From Parachlamydiales bacterium (GTDB lineage Bacteria; Chlamydiota; Chlamydiia; Chlamydiales; Parachlamydiaceae): a stretch of 39,654 nt of DNA. Position numbers and translations under genes: made by a program. Under the pieces are notes generated by a model, which saw only the letters and a program-made list of their open reading frames with translations, had not been told where the DNA came from and did no database searches. The stretch lies in assembly GCA_020051235.1 (NCBI GenBank), contig JAGVJG010000012.1, positions 1-39,654 of the forward strand. Reading direction: 5' to 3'. Shown piece by piece: positions 32,763 through 39,654 of this stretch (the stretch's first letter is position 1; every line of letters begins with the position of its first letter).

Positions 32763-34473
32763 AAAAACCGCTTTAATGTGGCTCAACGAGCCCTACGATG
32801 AAAATACTAAAAGCTGGATAAAGCAAAACCTTGATTCAAATCCTGATCTAATTAATGCCGCCTTTTATCGAGATCTAGAATTTGGAACAGGTGGACTCCG
32901 TGGGATAATGGGGATCGGCTCCAATCGCATGAACGTCTACACAATTCGTCGAGCCACCCAAGGCCTTGCAAACTATCTTTTAAAAACGACAAAAACCCCT
33001 TCCGTCATGGTTGGCTACGATGGCAGAGAAAATTCCCGCCTTTTTGCGGAAGAAGTCGCCAAAGTTCTCGCGGCAAGCGAAATCACTTGCTACCTCTTAA
33101 AGGAATTAAGACCGACTCCCCTGGTTTCTTTTGGCGTACGCTACAAGAAGGCGACAGCGGGCATCATGATTACCGCCTCGCACAATCCGCCTGAATATAA
33201 CGGCTACAAAGTTTACTGGAATGACGGAGGGCAGGTTTTACCTCCAAACGACATCGGAATCATTGAAGAAGTTTATAAATTAAAACGCTTAGATGAGATT
33301 AAAGTGGCGGCGCTTGACTCCCCCTTTGTAAAACCCGTCCTTGAAGAAATCGATCAAGCTTATATAAAAGCGCTTCTTCCCCTAAAAGTTTTGAAAGGGC
33401 CCGTTCCAGTGAAAGCGCTTTATACTTCTCTTCATGGAACAGGCATTACCTTGATGCCCACTCTTTTAAAAACATGGGAAGTGGAGGGCATTGCCTATGT
33501 TGAAAAACAATGTGTTCCTGATGGAAAATTCACTTACGCTAAAACTCCCAATCCGGAAGAAAAAGCAGCGCTTGAAATGGGCATCGAGCAAATGCTCCGT
33601 GAAAAACACGATCTTCTTCTTGCAACCGATCCGGATGCCGATCGAGTCGGTGTAGCGGTCCTTCATAAAGGCGAAGCCTCACTTTTAAACGGCAACCAAA
33701 TCGCTTGCATTTGCCTCGACTTTTTAATCAGAGAGCTTAAAAAGCAAGGACGCCTTCCGGCAAAAGCCTCTTTCATCAAAACCATTGTAACTACTGAACT
33801 ATTTAAAAAGATTGCGAGCCAAGAAGGCTATTACTCCTTTGACGTTTTAACCGGCTTTAAATACGTCGCAGAAAAAATTCGTGAATGGGAAGAAAGCCAG
33901 GAGCACGAATTTGTCTTTGGCGGTGAAGAGTCGTACGGCTATCTATATGGCACGCAGACACGAGATAAAGATGGCCTTATCATATCGGCTCTTCTTTGCG
34001 AAATCGCAGGACAGGCCAAAAAAGTGGGCAAAACTTTAATCGATGTCATTGAAGACATTTATCGTAAATACGGCCTTTACCTTGAAAAACTCGCTTCTTT
34101 CAAATTCCCCGAAACTAAAGAGGGTCGGGAGAGCATCAATACCAGTATGCAGAACTTAAGGCAAAATCCCCCAAAAACCTTAAACGGCCAACCGATTGTT
34201 CGAGTAGATGATTACATGAAACTGGAAAGTGCCGATCTCGTATCAGGCAGAAAAGAAAAGCTTCTTCTTGAACAGTCCGATGTTTTAGTTTATTGGATGA
34301 AAAACGGGGCAAAAGTGATGATTCGCCCCTCCGGAACCGAGCCAAAAGTCAAAGTTTACTGCGGAGTGCACCTTTCTACTTTTGATTCGACCCAAGAAGG
34401 GACAAATCGCTTAACTTTAGAAGCTAACAACTTAATTTTAGATTTAGAGAAAATCGCCTTTAAACAAAATTAA
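32731..34473 (+). CDS. Phosphoglucomutase / phosphomannomutase
   Basis: An alpha-D-phosphohexomutase of 580 residues, the size of the Bacillus PgcA-like group. FGTGGLRGIMGIGSNRMNVY (51-70) leads into the domain 1 core. The phosphoserine loop TASHNPPEYNGYK has Ser150. The metal-binding loop is DPDADR (300-305), the sugar-binding loop GGEESYGYL, and the phosphate-binding loop RPSGTEPKVKVY is near residue 530. It probably interconverts glucose-1-phosphate and glucose-6-phosphate for glycogen and sugar nucleotide metabolism; mannose specificity cannot be excluded. It overlaps the upstream gene by 32 bases. Confidence 0.93.
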   Translation: MTTKTLDPEAKKTALMWLNEPYDENTKSWIKQNLDSNPDLINAAFYRDLEFGTGGLRGIMGIGSNRMNVYTIRRATQGLANYLLKTTKTPSVMVGYDGRENSRLFAEEVAKVLAASEITCYLLKELRPTPLVSFGVRYKKATAGIMITASHNPPEYNGYKVYWNDGGQVLPPNDIGIIEEVYKLKRLDEIKVAALDSPFVKPVLEEIDQAYIKALLPLKVLKGPVPVKALYTSLHGTGITLMPTLLKTWEVEGIAYVEKQCVPDGKFTYAKTPNPEEKAALEMGIEQMLREKHDLLLATDPDADRVGVAVLHKGEASLLNGNQIACICLDFLIRELKKQGRLPAKASFIKTIVTTELFKKIASQEGYYSFDVLTGFKYVAEKIREWEESQEHEFVFGGEESYGYLYGTQTRDKDGLIISALLCEIAGQAKKVGKTLIDVIEDIYRKYGLYLEKLASFKFPETKEGRESINTSMQNLRQNPPKTLNGQPIVRVDDYMKLESADLVSGRKEKLLLEQSDVLVYWMKNGAKVMIRPSGTEPKVKVYCGVHLSTFDSTQEGTNRLTLEANNLILDLEKIAFKQN

Positions 34474-34516
34474 TATAGGCATTTGTTAAAATTAGTGTCG
34501 GAGGATCCATTAATTA

Positions 34517-35572
34517 ATGGAAATTAACGACCCTAATCCAATCCCTGCTTCCTTTGATCCGGAGGTAGGAAGCGATTACTATTTTCAACCCCAAATCGAG
34601 GATGCCGATATCGATTTTGAGAAGTGGGTGAATGATGTGTCGCAATCGTATGATGAGACGCTAGATCAATCGCTTGAAATGTTTACGGAAGCTGTCGTTG
34701 ATAAAACGACTTCAGAAGATTTTACCCAGGTCAATCAAGTGATCAGTTTTTTAATTGAGCACCTGGATCCCTCTGCCTATCCCAAGGAAGTTCAAGAGTT
34801 GCAAAAACTATTGAGAGTTTCCCCGCTTCTTCGTCTTGTTCAAATTAAAGCCAAGGGCAGTCAAGTTGTCTCTTTCATTTTGGATCAAATTAAAAATGTC
34901 GACGAAAAGACTCTTGCAGAATGGATACCGGATTATGAGGAGTTTGATAAACCCTCCTATTTCAAACCCCTTCTTAAACTTGCCATTCTTTACCACTCCA
35001 TCGATATTCTATTAGCGCAAGGGGGAGATGAGGCTTTGCTCGAGGAAATTATTGCAGAGCTCTTGCAATATGAAGATTTTAACAAAGCCCTCTCTACAGC
35101 CAAGAAGATTAAAAATGCTCATATCCGTAACAGATGTTTAGACAGAATTGCTTCTACGCTTGCAAAAGCGACAAATTTAAAAAGAGCCTTAGAAGGAGCT
35201 AGCGACCTTGAAAAAGCCGACCAATTTTATCTCTTCCATCGCCTTACCAAAGACCTTTGCGAAATAAAAGCGTTTGACCAAGCGATCGATCTTATTGATC
35301 GTTTAAATAAAGAGGGTCAACATGAAACGGACAGATTTTCTTCTGAAGTTGCACACTCACTCTTTCTTGACGATAATATTGAAAAGGCCCTCATTGTTGC
35401 TTCCCGCATGAAAAAGGAATCCGTCAAACTTGATACACTTATCGCAAATACTACCCCTGAAAACATCGAGCAGGCAAAAAAAATCGCCCTCACTCTATCA
35501 CCCGACAAGAAAGCTCGGGCCATGATCTTCCTCAACAACTTCTCCAAATTCAAACAAGAAGAAATGAATTAA
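34517..35572 (+). CDS. Helical-repeat protein of unknown function
   Basis: A 351-residue acidic protein. Residues 1-70 are rich in Asp/Glu and look disordered. From about residue 170 there are degenerate repeats of roughly 30-35 residues with a pattern like A...A..I.....R..CL..IA (EDFNKALSTAKKIKNAHIRN, KAFDQAIDLIDRLNKEGQ, DNIEKALIVASRMKKESVKL, NIEQAKKIALTLSPDKKARA), as in TPR-like solenoids. There is no signal peptide. GGAGG lies 12 bases before the start, which itself sits in a palindrome CCATTAATTAATGG. Similar repeats are common in chlamydial proteins that engage partners; nothing more specific can be said. Its stop codon is the first base of a perfect hairpin. Confidence 0.72.
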   Translation: MEINDPNPIPASFDPEVGSDYYFQPQIEDADIDFEKWVNDVSQSYDETLDQSLEMFTEAVVDKTTSEDFTQVNQVISFLIEHLDPSAYPKEVQELQKLLRVSPLLRLVQIKAKGSQVVSFILDQIKNVDEKTLAEWIPDYEEFDKPSYFKPLLKLAILYHSIDILLAQGGDEALLEEIIAELLQYEDFNKALSTAKKIKNAHIRNRCLDRIASTLAKATNLKRALEGASDLEKADQFYLFHRLTKDLCEIKAFDQAIDLIDRLNKEGQHETDRFSSEVAHSLFLDDNIEKALIVASRMKKESVKLDTLIANTTPENIEQAKKIALTLSPDKKARAMIFLNNFSKFKQEEMN

Positions 35573-35668
35573 ACGCAAAGGCGCAAAGACGCAAAGAATT
35601 TGGTTAATTCATTAGAAATATTTTCCCATGAATAAACCAAATTCTTTGCGTCTTTGCGCCTTTGCGTT
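35572..35668. repeat. CGCAAAGA-type perfect hairpin repeat
   Basis: 34-base arms (35572-35605 and 35635-35668) are exact inverted complements starting AACGCAAAGGCGCAAAGACG and ending in AAATTTGGTT-type sequence, around a 29-base loop. The left arm and loop (TTCATTAGAA) are shared with 28022-28070 inside the palindromic element, so both belong to one dispersed family. The hairpin begins on the stop codon of the upstream gene and ends 11 bases before the GNAT start, so it may also work as a terminator. Confidence 0.9.
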
Positions 35669-35679
35669 AAAATTTAATT

Positions 35680-36135
35680 ATGAAATTGGCTCAAACTTAT
35701 TCTATTCGACCTCTTAAACGCGGTGAAGAAGAAATATTATTAACACTCATCAAAGAGCTTGCTCAGTATGAGAAGAATGATCCTCCCTCTTTAACCGTAG
35801 AAAAATTGCAATCTTATCTAAGGAAATCTCTATTTCAGGTTGAACTGGCTGAACATGAAGATGAAATTGTAGGTTACGCTCTTTACTATTATGGATTCTC
35901 AGCCCATAAAGGATTTCCCACTCTTTATTTGGAAGATCTCTACGTAAAACCTGAATTTAGAAATAAGGGAATTGGCCGCGAACTTATTAAAAAAATGAGC
36001 GAGTATGCAAAGCAAAACGAATGTTGTAGAATCTCTTGGCTAGTTTTGTCGTGGAACGAACAGGCTATCGCGTTCTATAAAAAAATCGGCTGCATCCTCA
36101 GAAACGACCTGATCCCGGTTCGCTTGGAAATCTAA
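35680..36135 (+). CDS. GNAT-family N-acetyltransferase (diamine acetyltransferase-like)
   Basis: A 151-residue GNAT enzyme using acetyl-CoA. Motif A is YLEDLYVKPEFRNKGIGREL (about 87-106), with the R/Q-x-x-G-x-G/A pyrophosphate loop RNKGIG; motif B includes NEQAIAFYKKIGC. The order TLYLEDLYVKPEFRNKGIG followed by CCRISWLVLSWNEQA closely resembles spermidine/spermine N1-acetyltransferase-like (SSAT) proteins, so a polyamine or small-amine substrate is plausible but not proven. It is flanked on both sides by inverted repeats. Confidence 0.87.
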   Translation: MKLAQTYSIRPLKRGEEEILLTLIKELAQYEKNDPPSLTVEKLQSYLRKSLFQVELAEHEDEIVGYALYYYGFSAHKGFPTLYLEDLYVKPEFRNKGIGRELIKKMSEYAKQNECCRISWLVLSWNEQAIAFYKKIGCILRNDLIPVRLEI

Positions 36136-36139
36136 CTCT

Positions 36140-36254
36140 GTTTTTTGGTCACAAAGAACAACAGGAAGAAACCTGTAGAAGTTCACAAAAAGGTAATTTA
36201 TTTCTTTGTGTTCTTATGTTGTTCTCTTCCTGTTGTTCTTTGTGACCAAAAAAC
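36140..36254. repeat. 30-bp perfect inverted repeat with 55-base loop
   Basis: The left arm 36140-36169 (starting GTTTTTTGGTCACAAAGAAC) and right arm 36225-36254 (ending CTTTGTGACCAAAAAAC) are exact complements. The loop contains further CACAAA/TTTGTG pairs (36184-36210). It sits between two convergent genes and may terminate transcription on both strands, with a different sequence from the CGCAAAGA family. Confidence 0.9.
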
Positions 36255-36278
36255 ACAAAACGAAAATGCGGTACTTCC

Positions 36279-36327
36279 CAAAGTTTGAAGGGAATCGGGC
36301 ACGGGCACGCACGCGGGCACGGGCACG
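36279..36327 (+). repeat. GGGCAC-rich dispersed repeat, copy 2
   Basis: CAAAGTTTGAAGGGAATC followed by the same GGGCAC array as at 30560-30608. As with copy 1 it lies just downstream of the 3' end of a minus-strand gene, here five bases beyond the DEAD-box helicase stop. Copies differ only at the three bases after CAAAGTTT. Confidence 0.85.
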
Positions 36328-36332
36328 GGTGC

Positions 36333-37523
36333 TTATCGCTTACGGAAGTGTTTACGAGGGTGTTTATGACCTGTGCCGTGGTGGCCGGCAGGAGGAGGCT
36401 CACCAATCCATTGCGGTTCTTCATTAAGTTGAGCGAGAATCTTTCTCAAAATCCAAAGCTCACGCTTTGTAACGAATGTGACAACAGTTCCTTCACGTCC
36501 GATACGACCGGTTCTTCCTGATCGGTGAATAAATACATCGGGATCGTCGGAAAGCTCATAAATGAAAACGTGAGTCACATTCGAAAAATCAAGACCGCGC
36601 GCGGCGACGTCGGTTGCAACAAGATACTTAACTTTTCCTGAGCGGAATTTATTGGTAATGATAGTTCTTACATCTTGTGTAAGACCCGCATGAAGATAAT
36701 CAACTTGATCGAGCTTTCGTTTTAAAGCCTGGCAAACTTTTTCCACTTGAATTCTCGAATGGCAAAAAATCATCGCCTGTTTCGGATTCATCGATTTTAA
36801 AAGCTCAACCATTTTGTCATCCCGATCGCCATGTTCAAGGTAAACGAAATGCTTATCGATTTTAGAGGGCGTTTCATTATCAGCACTAGGTTTGATCGTG
36901 ACAGGAGAAACCATGAACCTTTCGGCAATCTTTTTTATAGGCGCGGGCATCGTGGCTGAAAAAAGGCATGTCTGATGCTTATTAACTAAACAGCCCATAA
37001 TAAAATCGAGATCGTCAATAAAACCCATGCTGAGCATTTCATCGGCTTCATCAAGGATTAAAATTTTGACATGAGAAAGATCGACATCACGAGAGTAAAT
37101 AAAATCGATAAGACGGCCAGGTGTACTTACTAGTACGTGAACTCCATTCACGAGCTTTGCTCGCTGTATGCTCGCATCTTCTCCGCCATACATGGCAAAG
37201 GTTTTGACTCCGCGTACACTTCCGATTTTCTGAGCTTCAACGGCATATTGTAAAGCCAGCTCTCGAGTCGGAACAATGACTAGAGCTTGCACGTGAGCAA
37301 GTTCAATATTTACTTCATTGCTAACCGGAATCGCACATGCGGCGGTTTTACCGGATCCTGTTTTTGCCAATGCAATTACATCATGACCTTGTAATATAGG
37401 TGGAATTGCTTCCTTTTGGACTTCAGTCGGATGTTTATATCCGTTTTTTTCAAGTGCTGCCAAAACCTCAGGTTTTAAGTTAAGCTCGTTGAAGGTAGGT
37501 TTTGGGTCAGTTGGCTCTTCCAT
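36333..37523 (-). CDS. DEAD-box ATP-dependent RNA helicase
   Basis: A 396-residue helicase with two RecA domains and little else. The Q motif region is TFNELNLKPEVLAAL to PTEVQ, motif I is AKTGSGKT (53-60), Ia PTRELA (85-90), Ib TPGR, II LDEADEM (157-163), III SAT (189-191), and VI HRSGRTGRIGR near residue 340. The C-terminal tail is short, His/Lys/Arg-rich and ends HFRKR, suited to RNA binding. Such proteins act in ribosome assembly or mRNA decay; which one cannot be read here. Its start shares one base with the stop of the permease gene (TAATG). Confidence 0.93.
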   Translation of the reverse strand: MEEPTDPKPTFNELNLKPEVLAALEKNGYKHPTEVQKEAIPPILQGHDVIALAKTGSGKTAACAIPVSNEVNIELAHVQALVIVPTRELALQYAVEAQKIGSVRGVKTFAMYGGEDASIQRAKLVNGVHVLVSTPGRLIDFIYSRDVDLSHVKILILDEADEMLSMGFIDDLDFIMGCLVNKHQTCLFSATMPAPIKKIAERFMVSPVTIKPSADNETPSKIDKHFVYLEHGDRDDKMVELLKSMNPKQAMIFCHSRIQVEKVCQALKRKLDQVDYLHAGLTQDVRTIITNKFRSGKVKYLVATDVAARGLDFSNVTHVFIYELSDDPDVFIHRSGRTGRIGREGTVVTFVTKRELWILRKILAQLNEEPQWIGEPPPAGHHGTGHKHPRKHFRKR

Positions 37524-38743
37524 TAATTTCCAATATTAAAAATCGAATTTACAAGGTTCATCTGCATTAATATAACAAATATTACAGTGATTATATAAAA
37601 TGCCAGGATTAGCGATAAGCTCCATTTTTCTCCAGGAACCATCTTAAGCCCTTTATAGCCTAGCTTATAGCGGCCCATCCAGACCATTAAACAGGGAATA
37701 ATCCCGTTTAAAATAGAGTCGCCGAAGCCTCCGGATGCATCTAAAGCTACAATAAAAGCCCTTTCATAATAAGCGGCAAAAAAGAACGTGGGAACGATAA
37801 CAAGTAAAGCAAGTCCGACTTGACCCCACCCTCTCTCTTTAATTTTCAAACCATCTGAAAGAAAGTCAAAGAGCCCTAGAGCTATACCTAAAAAAGAAGT
37901 TACAAGGGCAAAAAAGGCAAAATATTCGGCTACCCATGCAATATAGGGCCCATGTACATGCGAAGAGATAAATTGCGTGGCCGGCTCTCCTGTTTTTAAG
38001 GCCTGAAAGAGGCCTGCCTCGCCTTCCAAAGGTACGATCCCTAAAATAATCGCCTGCCAGATCAAATAAACCGCGAAAGCAAGTGACGTTCCCCAAATAA
38101 TTGCACTTCTTAGATTAGCAGCATTTCTTTTTAAATAAGGTGTGAGGCTGGGCACCATTGTTTGAAAGCTAAAAGACGTCAACAAAAGAGGAAGCGCCAT
38201 CAATCCATATCGCCAATTCGCCCGTTCAAGATTTTTTGGATTCACTTCATCAAGGCCCATGCCTACAAGCGCAACATAAGCGACAATCATGGCTATAAAC
38301 AAAATGGCATTTACCCGTCCGACGACATTATGGCCCAGATAAATAACCGATCCAAAAAGAAACATAAAGATAAGGCAACCTAATGGCTTTGTGGCGTCTA
38401 CATCAAAAAGTGAACCGATCGAATTCACAATTTGAACGCCTCCTCCCGCAGTATATGCAACAAGTGAGGCGTAACAAATGAATAAATATAAAACCCAGCT
38501 CACATTTCTGCCGATGGGCCCGAGCAATCGTGAAGACATCGTGATGATATGAACGCCCTCTTCCATCCAGAGACTCACCTCTAACAATAAGAGGGCAGTA
38601 AGTGTCATCATAACCCAAGATAATGCCATGACAGCAAGTGATGGCAAAAAACCCGACAAACCGGTAGCCACAGGCAAGGCCAACATGCCTCCCCCAATAC
38701 AGGTGCCTGCTACCAAAAAGATAGCCGATATCAATTTACCCAT
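37523..38743 (-). CDS. tyrP: Aromatic amino acid permease (HAAAP family, TyrP/Mtr-like)
   Basis: A 406-residue inner-membrane transporter with about 11 helices. SAIFLVAGTCIGGGMLALPV at the N-terminus, then LMALPLLLTSFSFQTMVPSL and FAFFALVTSFLGIALGLFDF, mark the hydroxy/aromatic amino acid permease family. Chlamydia carries one or two tyrP genes for tyrosine or tryptophan import from the host cell. The exact substrate is not determined by sequence. It overlaps the M24 gene by eight bases and the helicase by one, forming a minus-strand operon. Confidence 0.9.
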   Translation of the reverse strand: MGKLISAIFLVAGTCIGGGMLALPVATGLSGFLPSLAVMALSWVMMTLTALLLLEVSLWMEEGVHIITMSSRLLGPIGRNVSWVLYLFICYASLVAYTAGGGVQIVNSIGSLFDVDATKPLGCLIFMFLFGSVIYLGHNVVGRVNAILFIAMIVAYVALVGMGLDEVNPKNLERANWRYGLMALPLLLTSFSFQTMVPSLTPYLKRNAANLRSAIIWGTSLAFAVYLIWQAIILGIVPLEGEAGLFQALKTGEPATQFISSHVHGPYIAWVAEYFAFFALVTSFLGIALGLFDFLSDGLKIKERGWGQVGLALLVIVPTFFFAAYYERAFIVALDASGGFGDSILNGIIPCLMVWMGRYKLGYKGLKMVPGEKWSLSLILAFYIITVIFVILMQMNLVNSIFNIGN

Positions 38744-39654
38744 AAGTCACAATCTCTGTTTGTTCTCCCCCCGTTATGAGTGGAACTTCTTTCGGATCAA
38801 GATAAAGATCAAACTCGAGCCTTACCCCAAATTTGCCCTTAAGATAAATACCCGGTTCTATTGAACATAAAGTTCCGGGGAGAAGCTGCCTTCTCTCTTC
38901 TGTTTCAAGATTATCATTGTGCGCACCGGGACCGTGTGTGCTTTCATGAATGTTGTGACCTAATCGATGAATAAAATATGAACCATAGCCTTCTCTATCA
39001 ATCACTGATCGGGCTATTTGATCGACTTCAAACCCATAAATGGGTGTCTTTAAATGTTTCTCTCGAACAAATGTGACCGCTTTATCACGCGCTTCTTTTA
39101 CAATCTCAAAAATTTTTAGCTGCTCTTCACTCGGATGAGGGGCTGCTACACCCACGCGGGTAATATCGGCGTAAATTCCGTTCTCAAATTTTGCCCATAA
39201 ATCGATCATAATCCAATCACCGGACTTTATAATCGTTTGATCAGAAATATAGTGAGGAAGTGCTGTATGTTCGTTTACCGAAACCATCGGATCGCTGTCT
39301 GTAATGAGGCCGGCGTTACTAAACTCACGCTTTATAAAATGAACCGCATCAAACTCGGTAATTTTGCCAAGATTAGAAAAAATATGGTTCCACGTTTTAG
39401 CTACAATCTTATCGAGAAGTTCTGCTGCTTTTAAATGACTTTGAAGTTGAGAATCATTAAGGACACACGTGACGGCTTGATAAAGATCCCCTGAAGAGAC
39501 AACTTCTGCGCCCAAAGATTTTATAAGTTCGATCGTCCCAGCATCCACTCGACTGACCTCTGGAACGGCGCCCATGGGAGAATATTCCATTGCAATCTTT
39601 TTACCGGCAATAAGCTGTTTTAACTTCTCCTTCAAATCTTGAAAGGATGAAAAA
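38736..39654 (-). CDS. M24-family metallopeptidase (Xaa-Pro aminopeptidase-like), 5' end beyond window
   Basis: The frame is open to the right edge (SSFQDLKEKLKQ...), so the true start lies outside; a TTG at 39635 is the only start-like codon near the edge and is unlikely to be the real one. The visible part includes the end of a creatinase-like N-terminal domain and the whole catalytic 'pita-bread' domain. The five metal ligands are visible: Asp in MIDLWAKF, Asp in YADITRVG, His in HRLGHNIHE, Glu in CSIEPGIY and Glu in VRLEFDL. The family removes N-terminal residues next to proline and helps recycle peptides taken from the host. It heads the permease-helicase operon. Confidence 0.88.
   Translation of the reverse strand, partial: FSSFQDLKEKLKQLIAGKKIAMEYSPMGAVPEVSRVDAGTIELIKSLGAEVVSSGDLYQAVTCVLNDSQLQSHLKAAELLDKIVAKTWNHIFSNLGKITEFDAVHFIKREFSNAGLITDSDPMVSVNEHTALPHYISDQTIIKSGDWIMIDLWAKFENGIYADITRVGVAAPHPSEEQLKIFEIVKEARDKAVTFVREKHLKTPIYGFEVDQIARSVIDREGYGSYFIHRLGHNIHESTHGPGAHNDNLETEERRQLLPGTLCSIEPGIYLKGKFGVRLEFDLYLDPKEVPLITGGEQTEIVTYG

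Noticed and set aside
34507-34520. Palindrome CCATTAATTAATGG over a start codon as an operator
   Set aside because: It is AT-rich and short, and arises easily by chance; there is no second copy or matching regulator.
36149-36521. Several small frames on both strands rich in Arg-Ala or Gly-His between the GNAT and helicase genes
   Set aside because: They are translations of the GGGCAC repeat and the 30-bp inverted repeat, and one overlaps the helicase 3' end; no sign of coding.

Overview
The window looks like chromosome from an environmental (non-Chlamydiaceae) member of the phylum Chlamydiae. The evidence is a fused murC-ddl gene, a division and cell-wall cluster without ftsZ or ftsA, and a gene order (murF, mraY, murD, LysM protein, ftsW, murG, murC-ddl, ftsQ, rsbV, miaA, coiled-coil protein, rsfS, fabF, Nudix) that matches from memory the block around CT756-CT771 of Chlamydia trachomatis. 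A solitary groEL, an SNF-type sodium symporter and a TyrP-like permease fit the same picture. The DNA is moderately AT-rich. Genes absent from Chlamydiaceae as I know them (type III glutamine synthetase, the cassette described below) point to an amoeba- or arthropod-associated relative. I cannot name the family.

Region 1 (1-19520, all minus strand) is one long, tightly packed gene train read from murF down to a partial gene at the left edge. It makes and flips peptidoglycan precursors (MurF, MraY, MurD, MurG, MurC-Ddl, FtsW, FtsQ). It then runs through CutA, SSB, an anti-sigma antagonist, MiaA, a coiled-coil protein, a HAD phosphatase, glutamine synthetase III, NadD, RsfS, FabF and a Nudix hydrolase. 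Most junctions overlap by 1-8 bases. A good internal promoter lies before ssb.

Region 2 (19618-23902, plus strand) is the most interesting part. After tRNA-Cys there is a six-gene, translationally coupled cassette. It begins with a 42-residue peptide ending in Tyr-Cys-Cys, which is too short to be picked up by routine ORF calling. Next come a DUF692/MNIO iron oxidase with all expected metal ligands, its partner protein, an FAD-linked oxidoreductase, a BlaI-type repressor and an M56 (BlaR1-type) membrane metalloprotease. Two palindromes of the BlaI/CopY operator type (TACAAATGTA and TACAAACGTA cores, 33 bp apart) lie before the peptide gene. I read this as a self-regulated RiPP biosynthetic locus making a modified C-terminal Cys-Cys peptide, apparently inserted into the conserved block between murF and groEL.

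Region 3 (23916-27831, plus strand) holds rsmI, a FadL/OmpP1-like outer-membrane protein with its own promoter and terminator, and a solitary groEL. A 380-bp palindromic element exactly fills the gap between the converging stop codons of groEL and the next gene.

Region 4 (28213-39654) carries a DUF294-like nucleotidyltransferase with a coiled-coil insert, an NSS-family symporter, a small membrane peptide coupled to a CxxCxxCC protein and a phosphohexomutase, a helical-repeat protein, a GNAT acetyltransferase, and a minus-strand operon of M24 peptidase, TyrP-like permease and DEAD-box helicase. Its intergenic gaps are filled with dispersed repeats: CGCAAAGA-type hairpins, a 30-bp perfect inverted repeat, and two copies of a GGGCAC-rich repeat.
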